Part shown: positions 26,001 through 36,400 of the stretch, in pieces | Position numbering within the stretch: the stretch's first letter is position 1 | Layout of the letters: every line of letters begins with the position of its first letter | NCBI GenBank assembly: GCA_003864495.1 | Contig: ML133391.1 | Location: 1-64,000 of the forward strand | Origin: Nemopilema nomurai | Taxonomy: Eukaryota; Cnidaria; Scyphozoa; Rhizostomeae; Rhizostomatidae | Length of the DNA stretch: 64,000 nucleotides | Reading direction: 5' to 3' | The notes under the pieces: model-generated | What the model was told of the DNA's origin: nothing | What the model saw: the letters and a program-made list of their open reading frames with translations, nothing else | Database searches by the model: none | Translations under genes and position numbers: made by a program

Positions 26001-27890
26001 CCCCTATTTCAAACAAATTTTCTCAGGGGACATCCGCAGATCAGCGTGAAAACAAACCAGACACGAGTTGATCACATGGACTGAATAGCCTACAATCCCA
26101 GTTCAAAATTCCCTAATGATCGATAGATAACAGAACATTTAAATTCATAATTGGCTTATTCTAACCAAAATATTATACGGTCCAGAAGCTTTAAGAAATA
26201 TCTAACAATCGGTTTTTCTCATGTGGTATCGAGCGATTCTACGATAATAATGGCCAGTTGGGATCACAGCATTCCTCCCCTGGAATGCTGTACCATTGGA
26301 ATTTGTGAATCTCTAGCCGCTTAAAACTGGAGAAAAAATCCAAATAAGCTCTGCTTTGAAATCACAAACTATTCGAAATCACTTACCAATTATGTTATGC
26401 ACTCTCACCGAAAGCTGAGTTCGTAATACGAGTGTATTCTTTCGGCTGCAAAAAAAGTTTAGTAGGCACTATAAACTCGCAAGTTTAATGACAAAACTTG
26501 TTTAGGCCAAGAAAATTTAAAGCGAAAGTGGCTATTTTGACAAATACCAAAATTTTCGAGCTAAACCTTGGATAAAGGCAAAAGGAAACTAAAGCCTAGA
26601 AGCATGATCCACATCTAGATATCAAACGTGCAAGTAAAAATAAATTGGAGATGAAAAGTAGAGATCTTCGATATTTTTCATTTCGCATGAAAGTAAAACC
26701 CATGCAACCACAGAATGCTGTATGTTGGTTGGGAGAAACCACTGATCAAAAAGCCACAAACCTTGGTCGATGAAATATTGAAAAAGACCACGATTTTCAA
26801 ACAGTCCTTGGTGATAATCACAAACTCGAAAGAATAATCCTCAGCCTATTGACATATTCTTAGATATTTTTCAATGCAAAAGAATTGTTTTCTAATTCAA
26901 AAGACAATCGGATCAGCGAAGCTTGCCTTACGATAAGAGAACAAACTACGCTCAACAACTTCCCCTCCTATTTTTAAGTGTGCTATCGAATTTCGACACC
27001 AGAAAACTTTTTTTCGTGTCTGTGTAAACTTAAAAAAACTATTCAAGTGGGAGAGCTTAAACATTTTGACAGGAATGAAGATCAATGGGGGGATTAAAAT
27101 GGATCACATACGCGACCAGCTCCAGACAAAACTTAGCAATATTTGATGAGACACCAAAACCAGTCCGAAGCAGGCCAGATGGTCAAGACGTATCAGTAAA
27201 TCGAAATTTTACCGACAAATGATGACAAGTTGATGATCAGACATAATTATTTCAACAAACGGCAAGAATAAATCGCTATTTGCTTGAGTACCTGTCGCGA
27301 AATCCTTCCAGCTCGTCAGTCTGTTCCTCAAGTGTGCTTTCGAGGTCGAGGTATGCCAAATTGTGTGATAATTGCAATGCCACATCTTCGATCTGTGTAC
27401 GACAATCAAATGGCGGTTTAGATCCCCATATAACAAATAGCTAAAATCATCTATCTTTCATAAAGTACTGGCTGCAACCATGCACAACCTTCGACGAAAT
27501 ATCTTGACTTCCACATCTGAACTCTGACACACAAAATTACGAAAACAAACATTTCAATGCTACGGATTTCTATAAAAGAAATCTCAAGGTCGTATTTAGC
27601 TCTTTATATGTGCTTGATAAACTCCGTGTTGGCGATGAACAACTCAAATTTGCACCATCTATGATGGGATGGAAAAGAACAGTTGATTGAAATTCAATCA
27701 AAACACAACCAAAACAATTCCGTACATTGTGGGGTGCCCTCAGTAACTTGTGCAGTCCAGAAATCTGGTTGCAAAGTGAGATGTTTGGCTGGAACGAATA
27801 AGTTGGCGGCCTTGATGGTTCTGGAAACGTCGTACTGTTGAACGGATCAGTATCATCCAAGTATTGCACCTTACACTCAAACGGCGCCAT
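3950..27890 (-). CDS. FHOD: FHOD-class formin, complete gene, 24 exons
   Basis: Nucleates, elongates and bundles actin filaments; FHOD proteins act on stress fibres and muscle sarcomeres and are released from autoinhibition by Rho-ROCK signalling. Exons: 27726-27890, 27292-27392, 26387-26445, 19634-19701, 17296-17401, 15188-15282, 14850-14961, 14600-14697, 13996-14079, 13620-13679, 13075-13142, 11421-11458, 10662-10863, 10095-10240, 8549-9648, 8136-8300, 7499-7801, 6888-7049, 6212-6327, 5955-6029, 5651-5708, 5253-5411, 4670-5036, 3950-4047. Every junction keeps phase; the total is 4005 nt, 1,334 residues (human FHOD1 is about 1,160, FHOD3 about 1,420). The start reads [10 protein letters not shown], a family signature, and has an upstream in-frame TGA. 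GBD/FH3 covers about 1-340, FH1 about 740-774, FH2 about 776-1180 and DAD about 1265-1334. Bilaterians may have one or two paralogues; only FHOD-class identity is claimed. Confidence 0.95.
5030..5039 (-). promoter_or_regulatory. FHOD: Tandem CAGCAGCAG 3' splice site of FHOD exon 23
   Basis: On the minus strand the acceptor reads ACACAG followed directly by CAGCAG. Each CAG could serve as the 3' splice site and all keep frame, so the exon can start with two, one or no glutamines. Such NAGNAG acceptors commonly give mixed products. Confidence 0.55.
5253..8300 (-). CDS. FHOD: FHOD exons 16-22: FH2 actin-assembly domain
   Basis: Exons 8136-8300, 7499-7801, 6888-7049, 6212-6327, 5955-6029, 5651-5708 and 5253-5411 encode the rest of FH2, to about residue 1180. 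Motifs in order: [55 protein letters not shown] (the conserved FH2 core GNFLN); [18 protein letters not shown] and [42 protein letters not shown]; and a basic [12 protein letters not shown] end. The dimeric FH2 ring rides the barbed end. The order and spacing match FHOD1 without a gap, so the domain looks functional. Intron positions between GVK and IKAFQLDYL and after CSR fall at protein loops. Confidence 0.94.
6697..6711 (+). repeat. Poly-G tract (15 G) in FHOD intron 18
   Basis: An uninterrupted run of 15 G on the plus strand, so poly-C in the FHOD transcript. Run length is prone to sequencing and replication slippage. Confidence 0.9.
8549..9648 (-). CDS. FHOD: FHOD exon 15: linker, FH1 polyproline and start of FH2
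   Basis: This 1,100-nt exon encodes about residues 468-834. The first 230 residues are a charged, serine-rich linker. An acidic motif ([14 protein letters not shown]) matches the DFSDLGEDED-type motif just before FH1 in human FHOD1. FH1 has three proline blocks of 5, 7 and 7 prolines separated by G/M-containing spacers; profilin-actin binds such blocks to feed the barbed end. After FH1, [11 protein letters not shown] and [12 protein letters not shown] are the first FH2 segment (lasso and linker). The plus strand of the FH1 region is GC-rich and gives long spurious glycine frames. The donor is AAG|GTATAC at 8549. Confidence 0.94.
10095..11458 (-). CDS. FHOD: FHOD exons 12-14: basic low-complexity linker
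   Basis: Exons 11421-11458, 10662-10863 and 10095-10240 encode about residues 340-467, a stretch dominated by Arg, Ser, Glu and Gln (for example [16 protein letters not shown] and RRQQRR). No domain is seen. Linkers here are poorly conserved and alternatively spliced in vertebrate FHOD3, so these small exons are candidates for isoform choice. Exon 12 has two in-frame acceptors, AG before 11458 and CGCAG 12 nt further in, that would add or drop four residues. The exon borders follow from phase alone, since similarity to known FHODs is weak. Confidence 0.75.
11459..13074. other. FHOD intron 11
   Basis: A 1.6-kb AT-rich intron. I see no exon, repeat array or transposon end in it. Confidence 0.5.
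13075..27890 (-). CDS. FHOD: FHOD exons 1-11: GBD/FH3 regulatory region
   Basis: Eleven small exons (59-165 nt) spread over 14.8 kb encode residues 1 to about 339. Recognisable FHOD signatures run in order: [10 protein letters not shown] and FPEPSRPPT in exon 1, [10 protein letters not shown] in exon 2, [12 protein letters not shown] in exon 3, [13 protein letters not shown] in exon 4, [12 protein letters not shown] and DQNYQNYIL in exon 5, [11 protein letters not shown] and TIQWLYQLL in exon 6, [13 protein letters not shown] in exon 7, [18 protein letters not shown] in exon 9, and LKAEDGD in exon 11. In FHOD1 this region folds as a small ubiquitin-like GBD and an armadillo-type FH3, and binds the DAD to hold the protein inactive. 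The exon 11 acceptor at 13143 was chosen because only it keeps phase with exon 10. Introns 3 and 4 (6.7 and 2.2 kb) are the largest. Confidence 0.92.
15283..16984. other. FHOD intron 5, distal part
   Basis: 1.7 kb between exon 6 and the minisatellite. Only short non-coding frames are visible on both strands. Confidence 0.5.
16985..17230. repeat. 27-bp minisatellite with CRE palindromes, FHOD intron 5
   Basis: About nine tandem copies of a 27-bp unit resembling GATGACGTCAGAGGCAGCAT plus TAACAAC. Because 27 is a multiple of three, several frames stay open (a nine-residue [13 protein letters not shown] repeat on the plus strand), but no frame shows gene structure. Five copies contain a perfect TGACGTCA at 17050, 17104, 17158, 17185 and 17212, spaced 54, 54, 27 and 27 bp. 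The array starts 66 bp beyond the exon 5 donor, inside the intron. An 18-bp duplication (GGGACAGAGATGGTGAAC) follows at about 17249-17280. Confidence 0.92.
17402..19477. other. FHOD intron 4, main part
   Basis: About 2 kb without an exon I can support. A (CT) run of about 14 bp lies near 19411-19424. Confidence 0.5.
19478..19583. repeat. Exact 53-bp tandem duplication, FHOD intron 4
   Basis: Positions 19478-19530 and 19531-19583 are identical (unit begins TTCCCAGATAGCATGG). The pair lies 51 bp beyond the exon 4 donor. Perfect identity implies a recent duplication or an assembly artefact. Confidence 0.95.
19604..19624. repeat. AAT/ATA microsatellite
   Basis: A run of AAT trinucleotides between the 53-bp duplication and exon 4 of FHOD. 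Confidence 0.9.
19801..20100 (+). repeat. 300-bp purine-rich tract, FHOD intron 3
   Basis: The plus strand is almost only A and G, with degenerate units such as GAGAGGAACAAGAGAG and GGAGCAGAAGAAT repeating every 60-70 bp. In the FHOD transcript, read from the minus strand, this is a long pyrimidine tract ending about 100 nt upstream of the exon 4 acceptor. The open frames across it are low-complexity artefacts. Confidence 0.9.
20101..26386. other. FHOD intron 3, main part
   Basis: About 6.3 kb without a supported exon. A perfect ATGCGCATGCGT (NRF1-like palindrome) lies at about 22808-22819. An 11-bp direct repeat (GAATTCTAAAA) is near 21801. An AT dinucleotide run lies near 24881. No transposon ends were recognised. 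Confidence 0.5.
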
Positions 27891-28061
27891 GTTCTCATCC
27901 TGTCGATTTCTTCTTTGAAATCAAACGAATACTATCCTCGACTACCTACATTGTACGCATGCGCATGGCTGTGATTTGACATACACGAGCAGGGGGGTTT
28001 CATTGCACAAGAAGAACGGGGCGAAATGCTTTAAAAAAGTCGATAGGAAGGAGTAGATTAC
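27891..28061 (-). promoter_or_regulatory. FHOD: Probable FHOD promoter/5' UTR with NRF1-like and YY1-like motifs
   Basis: Upstream of the FHOD ATG, CGCATGCGCATG at about 27956-27967 resembles the NRF1 palindrome. The start codon itself sits in AACATGGCGCC, matching the YY1 core AAnATGGCGnC that in animals often overlaps the first codon of broadly expressed genes. The transcription start is not visible, and use of these factors is inferred from motif alone. Confidence 0.4.
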
Positions 28062-28104
28062 CTGATTTATTTAGAAAGTCATACATCAAGCTCACAAAAT
28101 CATC
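28062..28104 (-). CDS. Possible small exon upstream of FHOD, gene unknown
   Basis: On the minus strand a good acceptor (GTTTAAACAG) is followed by 14 open codons reading DDFVSLMYDFLNKS and a strong donor (TCAG|GTAATC). It ends in phase 1 and cannot join FHOD exon 1 or 2 in frame. It could be an exon of the gene that starts at 46021, or chance. Confidence 0.25.
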
Positions 28105-30334
28105 CTGTTTAAACAAAAATAGAAAATTACTCTTTTCTCAATTTCCTGGAACGTGACTTTCTTGCCAGCAACCCCCGTCACAATGTTTCAACCTTCGACC
28201 AGGGGAAGGATGACTCAACCAAAAGTCGATGATAGTGGAGGGTGGGTGGGAATCAACAATACAGTGGATGGAGGGCAAGCTGAAATTCATTTCACCATTG
28301 ATTTTACCGTAAGTTAGGGAGGAATCAAAATGATTTTTACAGCAGGTATTTAATCCGAGTAATGTCCACGTCACTTATCAATGAACTCGTCGCCCAAAAG
28401 CTTTAAGTGTAAAATGCACATTATGATCACATGTAAAAATGCCTCCGCAGTTCTTCAGCCCCAGCTTGACATATTTTTGGCTTTTGGAGGGAGAAGTCTG
28501 TTGATGAGAAAACAAAAATAGTCCGATGCCCAAGCCTTGATAGCAGGTCCTATTTTGAAGGCGTTGATTGACTTGTGGTGCTGACACCCCCTCAATATCA
28601 ACACTGCAAAACCGTCTATCAACCGCATATTTATTCCACACCCAAATTTGAAATCCATCACAAAAATAGAAAATTTGTAAAAAGAAAAAGAAAAATTCTG
28701 CAACGAAAATTCAAGTCATTGTGATTTGAACTTTTTAGCAAAATTTCCAAGCTGCATCTCATATAAATGTTTATTGATACACCGATACACCGATACACCG
28801 ATTTCCAGTTTCTGATGATTTCCTTTCATAATTATTAGATCCCATGGTCGATGTTTCGTTTTCGTTCTTGCCCAGTGACGCATTTAGCCATGGGTCCACT
28901 GGACCCGTTGGGGCGTTAAGGCTTTAATTTCAGGGGGCCCTAAACAAAGTGTTTTTAAGCCTATAGAGGGTGCTGTTGATGAATCAAGTAGCATGACACG
29001 AACCTGCATTTGCATATTTTAGGGGGCATTGTTGACTTTGGGTCTAGGGCCACAACAGTCATAAATGAGGCCCTGTTCTTGCCGTTAAATTACATTATCA
29101 CTGTAACATGCTCTTGCTTCTTTCTATTTGTTTTTGTTTATGTCTGCATTACAACTTGTAGCACCACGTAGGGACGACGGAATCATCTAAAAATCTCCAA
29201 GTCACTAGCACCACGCAGTTTTGCCAGAGTCCTGGCTCAAGTGTCTGTACAAGTAGGAAATAAATTTTGAGAAATGAACCTTCGAAACCAGGCAGGCCTT
29301 TTTGGAGAGCGAGGTTCCCAACGCCCCAAGGAGGCAGAAAGAGGTGCACCCAATGGCCTACAGCGAATGTGAGTTGTTGGACAAGTTGCACCCGTGCGCC
29401 CAAACAAATAAATGAATACAGGAACAATTGGAAGCTTTTGGGTTGGGGCCAGAAACCTGTTTCTAGCGAGATGTTTTCAAAATCTAAAAATGCTCATTTA
29501 GACACAATGAATCGATTTTGGGTTTTGGAGAAGATGAATGAAATACGAAACGTTTGAATTTCTTGAATCACCTCCGATCTGAGTCCTAACCACTTCCGTA
29601 TGCAGGATGGGTGACCCAGTTCTCGGATACCCAGAAAACAGGCCCTTCCTACCCATTCATAGACAGATCATTTTGGCATCCCCACCCTGAATTATAGATA
29701 ACTCGTACCGGATGTGTGCATACGAAATAAGGACAGTTATTTGATACCATTTAAGTATTCTGCTGTTCTGGCTTTAAGAGCATGCGAGAAAATTGAATTG
29801 ATCAGAAAAGAAAGGCCAGTTGGGGTTGAATCAACGCAAAGAAAAAATAATCATTCCTATTATGTGAATACTAGGAAACAATAATGACTTATACTCCTGT
29901 CAGTATTTGCAATCTTTTTCAATAACAATGAATTAGTGTGTATTCTAAAGACAAACAAAGACGAATAAAAGTATTTAAAACTAACGAGACAGAAAACTGC
30001 CTCATCAACATTTGTGAAGGATTGTATTCATTGCGAAATAGGTAGCTCATTAGTTTTGAAACTAACTTAATCGTTAATTACCAGACATTGAGCTGCCTAA
30101 CCGTGATTGGAAATGGAATGTTGCTATTTTGCAAAACAGGTGTGCCGTAATCGAAAGGAAAGCTGCTAGATGGCTGACAGAGAGCCAATTTAAGTGGGAC
30201 TTAATTTTTATTTGCGAGGTCACGTGTGTGGGGCCAATTTCTAGCACTCTGGTGCGAACGGTAGTAATTGGATTGAAACCCACAATAACTCTCCTTTAAA
30301 GCATCTTTTATTGCCATATAAATAGAGGGGTATT
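28105..30334. other. Sparse region upstream of FHOD
   Basis: I see no supported gene. A 9-bp motif (ACACCGATA) is repeated three times at about 28777-28803. Near 28875-29070 a stretch starting CAGTGACGCATTTAGCC looks repeat-derived, possibly a decayed hAT-type end, but no matching second end was found. Near 29150-29400 overlapping frames on both strands are open in a GC-richer patch; none has splice or start context. Confidence 0.4.
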
Positions 30335-30442
30335 ATGATTTTATGGCGCAAATGGCAAATATTGGCTCCAGTAGCAACCCTTGTTTTGGCTCTATTTTTG
30401 GGATCCCTCATATTTGGCAAATATGGCGTATCTCCCTATTGA
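30335..30442 (+). CDS. Possible 35-residue membrane micropeptide
   Basis: An ATG frame of 35 codons reads MILWRKWQ, then a hydrophobic stretch (LAPVATLVLALFLGSLIF) and ends GVSPY-stop. The basic start followed by one strong transmembrane-like helix is the usual shape of membrane micropeptides. There is no further support, and a frame this short arises by chance easily in AT-rich DNA. Confidence 0.15.
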   Translation: MILWRKWQILAPVATLVLALFLGSLIFGKYGVSPY

Positions 30443-33400
30443 TCTCGTTGTTAACAGGCTGGAAAGATACTTGACGTCCATTGTTTATGTCAAAAACAAT
30501 CACATCAAATATTCCAACGAGCTAACTGCCTCTGTTTTCCTCGATTCAATTTGCCATTCATTGTTCCTTTGCATTATTGATTGTCTCGCGAGTCATTCTA
30601 ATACTTATTCACTAATCGTGTTTCCTTCAGTCTCAAGTTCCACAAGCTATTCATTAGAGACTGTCAATTTCGTAATTGGAATCTATAAACTTTGTAATCG
30701 GTCTCAAAGGAATACCCAAACAATAGACTGCGTGCAGTAAACAGGAGTATTTGGAGATTTCCAGCATTCTTCATAGAGCGCACACCTGTTTGACGTCACA
30801 ATCTAGAGATGCGATCGGGCTTGTGACGCGCGAATATTTGTGAAGAGATTAGATGGTTGTGCTCCTGCTTAGCGAATTTCATCCAACCGTCGTCCGTAAC
30901 CACAAAGGGAGCGCTGCTAGCTTAAAATAACTGTGGAAAAGGCTTCCGAGCTGGTTTCAAGCCATGCACAATCAAACATGATCAATTGTATATTATGGAA
31001 AGATTTACGTATAGTTTCCCCAGGATACAGAAGGCCCCCAACCTGTGCTCACCCTGTAAAGATTTCTGGAGCAAGAGCAATATCAAACTAGATTTTGAAG
31101 TATTCGGAGACTGTCTGCTTTTCTAAATAAAATTGCAAATATTGATATTTATTCTTACTTTGAGCGTATTTTATGGTAAAGGTCTGTTAAAGGTGAAGAG
31201 GATCTAAAAACATAATTGCTGGCCTCTGTATTCATTTGTCGATCTTACGATTCGTATCTTATCAACATTAACCTTGTTCTTAAAAACCCGAGGTTTGAGG
31301 GGTTGATGGTGATAGTGTTTCCAAAGTCTGGAAGTTTTTTTAAAGTTTATTTGGCAAATTGAAGTTGCCAAATTGAAGACACAATAGCTACCACACCTAG
31401 AAAAGGATAGCGAGTCCTAATTGGTGGGAAAGTCACATTTCGTCTTTATCATACGTATTCATGTATCAATAAAGGATTCTAGATCACAAGGTTAATTTGC
31501 AAATATGCAGCCTTGTCCATCGCTGCCAATATCTCTTTATTATGGCTTAATGTCTTAATCTTTTGCCTCAAGCTCTCTCTCAAGAAAGCCCCACTTTCGG
31601 TTAAGGCTTTTTGCAAATGTTAAAGCTCTTCATTTGAAATACTATCTCAAAAAAGTTATATGAACTTCGTTGATTTAACTGGGGTACTTAAGCTGGATCC
31701 AACGGCAAATCTCAAAAAATTACTATTCTGTGATTGATAGAAATTTATTTATTTCTTTTAGAAGCACCATTATTCCCTCCCTGTTCATAGAAGACAAGTG
31801 CATTTCCATTATGCATTGCAAATTTGTCTTCAAATAACATCCCTCTTGGAACATCTAGAATTCATTGGGAATTAGTAAGCTGTCTGGAAGGGATAGGCCG
31901 TATTCTTTGTCGAATATGTAGCCTAGTTGTTAGTGATTTATTCCAAGAATAAAACTGGTACACATTTTCTGGTTGTGGTGATGGGTTCCAGGAATATTTT
32001 GATTTCCGGTTCCATCCCCTTGCATATGTAAATTAATTGGATTTTGGACTTCATTTCAAATTTGATTGTATAAAATAGACTACCCCTTTATTCGTTTACT
32101 CGGGAAAGAGAGTAGGGAAGCTGGTTTGTAACTAAGCATACATTTGGTCTCTTGAAATATACTAAACTTCATTTTTTGATACATGCTAAGGTAAATGCTT
32201 CAAAGTAAAAAGCTAGAGGGCAAAGCTTCCGGCTATTGTACTCTTTCGCCATCATTGTTGTGAAAATTTCGGAAAAGTTGTTCAATACCAGAACACTGAA
32301 GCAACAGCAGTGATAAAAAGAAATATTTTTGGTGGAAAGCAACGTGTACCATTGTTCTAACGTCTCGCTATCAACAAAACCATACGCAAAAGTGGTTTGA
32401 TGATAGCAGAAGTACCCACACAATAACATTTTGATAGAAACAGGTGCTTTGGAAGAGGTAGGGGGCGTTTTGTGAAGAAATTTGGCCCCCATTTTAATAG
32501 GGCTTGGTAAGTTTACCTTGAAAAAGCTTCATCTTGCAGCCATAGTTAGAGTCGATAAACAAAGCATTGATCTCTGTATTTAGCTTAACCTGCTTCATGT
32601 ATTTTATCTATTTATTTCTTTACTATCTGTTTCTTTTGACTCCATACCGCTTTACTTTATTTCCGCACAATTATCTGCAAAAGAGTTTATCGCTAATTTC
32701 CAAAACAGCGCATTAATAATCATTTGAGTATATTTTAATCGCGGTCTTTGATGACAAAGAAGGGCGCAACAGTATTGTTTAGAGGCATGAAGCTTTGCTG
32801 TAGATGGCTTCTGTGAAACAAATGCTTTAAAATGCAAAACTCAGAAAACATAGGCATCTGGTGGTATAAATAGTAGGCAAATCGACTTCAAAAGTGTCAG
32901 AAACTGCTGCTTCCTTCCAAAAGGGGTAACAGATTGACGGAGTCGGGGAATCAAATCAAACAATACCGCACTGTGCCTTCTAATTTCATGTGGCATAACC
33001 GTTCTCAACTGCAAAGGGCGGCTACATAATCTAATCTAATTTGTATCCTTAATCCACTTCTTCAGACTATTATTCCGCCCAATGTCTCATTATATCCACA
33101 AAGGAAATTGAAACCAGGTGGAAATGGATTTAGAATTTAACTCTTCTGTTATCAAGTTTCCTTCGACAAAGTTTATTGTTACTTGAACAGAGAAGTTGCC
33201 TAAGATCATACAAGAAGAGGCCTAAAAGGCCAAGGTGTTACAGAGCTATTAATGATTGGTATTTGAAAATGATATGTCTAAATATAGTTTATTCATCACA
33301 ACAAATCTTACACTAACTGTAGAGGGGAGGACACACTTTCAAACTCTCATTAAAAGGATACAATATAAATAAGCGTTGCAATCTATCTTCAAGTTTGCAA

Positions 33401-36400
33401 ATGTTTGGAACCGAATCTCCCAACCATTTTCGACAATAAAAAGCATATGCAAAAAACCATTTCCTAGATGGAGAAGACTTTTGATTCAATGTTTTTTAAT
33501 CAATTTTCATGTCAACAATTTGCTACAGTTTCTTTCAGTGGCTCTTTTTTAGCAATAGTGGATGTTTAAAACTACTGCATTCATTATCAAAGGCAAAAAA
33601 TTGCTTACAATTCTTAACATCAAAGAGCATCCTTCAAGTATAGAAAATTTTGGGGGGATTGTAGTGTACACCTCTTTGCAGTAATATGTAAGCTTCCAAA
33701 GTTAATGTTCAGAATTAAAGATAACCAGCAATCCAACCAGTTTGTGCGCGCATTTGCTAGATCCTACTGCTTGAAATTAATTGGGGAAGCTATAGCTTTA
33801 TCATACTTCAATTAACATTGCCTCGACCACGACTATGCAGGCAATTTCTTCAAGTGTAGAATTTGTTCTGTGAGCGTTATCTCAGAAGAAGACTTATTTG
33901 TCTGGTGTTCATTGGATTCAGATTGTCAAGGCATTGGATTCTAAAAGCCCCTCCTCAAGCTGACTTTGAGAAAGTTAATGATATCACAGACTCCGACATG
34001 AAACTTGATATTTTTGCCTCAAGGTGGCCATTTTGGTTAAACCATTTATTTGCCATTCGTGTATGCGAGAAAAAAAGCTAATCAAGCTAATTCTTCAAAT
34101 GTTTACAGCATTACCAAAGTTAGTCAAATTATTCGAACATCTAGAATTGAAATACAGAGCTTGTCTCGTAGCACTAAGTAATCACATTTTCAATATGTTT
34201 GCTCTGGTTTTGGAAACGTCTGAGAACGAGAGGTCTCGCTAGAATAATAGCGATTCGTCTGGTCGACGGTGTTTTCCAACTGGCAAACATTCAAGAATGG
34301 TTATTGTCAGACAGTAGAGATTCGAAGATTGACACTTCCATCCTCCGTCTCAAGGGATAAAAGGGCAGAGTCACGTGTAGAGTGAGCCAAGAACTGAAAG
34401 TGATTGACTGAAGGAGACCACCAATACTGTTGGTCGGATGACTTGCCGAGCTCCATTGGTGCTGCTGAGAAGGAGCCGGATGCTGAAACGCTAAAAGAGA
34501 AGAAGGAAGGAGCAGATGGTTTGCACCCCCCTTTTAGGGGGGGGGGGGTCTAGAAGGGCTTGTGGGGTAGAGAGGTAAATGCTTCAGTCTTGTGAACCCA
34601 TATGGGGCCAACATGTCAACAACAACTCCCCTGCATACAAGGGATAAACGAAAGAACAGTAGTTGGACAAAACGTAAGCAACTTGCGTCAAAGCTAGCAC
34701 ATAATGAAGACAATTTTTGATGACGTCACATTTGACGTCTCAATGACTTTTGGGAAGTACATATCAGCTTAATATTTGAAAGGAGTCAAGCATAATGAAT
34801 CGAGCCATGTTTGGATATAGCATCATGCTTCGAAGTCTTTGAGTGCACGATGAATGTTCGACAGTCTTAAGTATAGACGTTGGGATTGGGTCATTTCACG
34901 ATTCATTATATGTTTTGACAAAACATGATGACTGGGTTATAGCTGTTCGCCTAACTATGGCTTTTCCTTCCTTCTACACATCATGCAAGTACGCAGAAGC
35001 AAACGCAGAATTCTCTGGGTACTCTTTCTCTCTGCCTTATTGATTATGTAATTTTGCTTCTTTTGTTGCGCTAACTAATGTTTCCTAATATAATACCTGT
35101 CTTTCAATCTCCCACTTTCCTTTCCATTTTCTCAGCAATACCTACGTCATAGCACTATGTGTTTTGCATTTTTTCCGCACTTGATCATAAATTCTAACAA
35201 TACACATTTTCAAAAGAAATATCATGTAAACAATTTCAATCCTTTGTTTGGACCTTATTATATTGGTGCATTTAAATTCAATTACAAAAAGGAGGAGTCC
35301 ATATTATTCTATGAAACGGATTGTTGATTCCTAATCCCGAAGCTGTTACAATTTGAAAAAAGAAATATAGAGCACAATGCAACTTTCTTGATTCTTATTA
35401 ATAATTGCTCTCATTAGCAACCAGATTTCAATCTCTGCATGAGTAGAAATATTTTCATGTAATAAATGTAGTGATATCAGGTTTCTAGATGAGCCCATTT
35501 CCCTGAAATTTCAAGCGCATATGGGTGAAGGTTCAACAATGGAATGTTTGACATGCAATGATATATTCAAACCAGATATTTGAAGTCGAAAACGACCTTT
35601 TGTTGCCAGTACTGAAGAGTTTAGCAGAGTCGACAGAACACGCCTATGATATACAATTTTAGATCTCTGTGGTTTTATATCCCTGTTTAGCTTTGCGGGT
35701 GTTTATAAGCAAGTTTTTATTGGCGCATGAATTTTTCATTAGTCAAAGACTTCTCTTGTCTGTGAGACACTTTTTAATCATCAAAGATGATAGTGTTTAT
35801 CAGAATGAAAAGGTACGAAAGGGTTTCTCCCTGGAATGCTATTTTGGGCCTGAATTATGACAGCCATCATGCAGTTGAGACCCATGGAGAATCGGCCTTT
35901 CGTTTCGGTCAGCTCTACCACACACCTTGTCAGACAAATCTAGCCAATGACGTCATTGCTTTTTCGAAGGCGAAGCTCACTCTATTAAAAGATTGCGTAG
36001 TGATGATTGCCGCTGTGGAGGACAACAGAAAGCCAAAGAGAACTTCGGAGATATATATGGTTTCAAGACTGGCTACTACATTTCAAATCACTGTCAAGTC
36101 TCATCTTTTTTTCATAATCATTTCTTAAATTCATACCAACAATGCTGCAAAATCAAAGTAGCCTGCGTCACAGACCATCACCACTCTCCTCCAGCAAAAT
36201 CAAAGCTGCTTTATAAACCCTTTAAGCACTTTTCCCCAATGTTTGTACCTTAAAGTTGCGAAGTTGGGGATATGTGCCTCGTGGCCTTTTTTAAGATAAA
36301 TAATGACCAAATACCCAGTGGAGTGTACAGTTAGTGGCACCAACACAGAGAAATCTCTCCGGCTTAATCATTCATTCAGTTGTTTTTCAGTTTAACCCAT

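Noticed and set aside
28875..29070. Decayed hAT-type transposon
   Set aside because: One end looks repeat-like, but no inverted partner or target duplication was found.
35787..36253. Plus-strand frames of 86 and 113 codons
   Set aside because: Overlapping frames without start context, splice borders or recognisable motifs.
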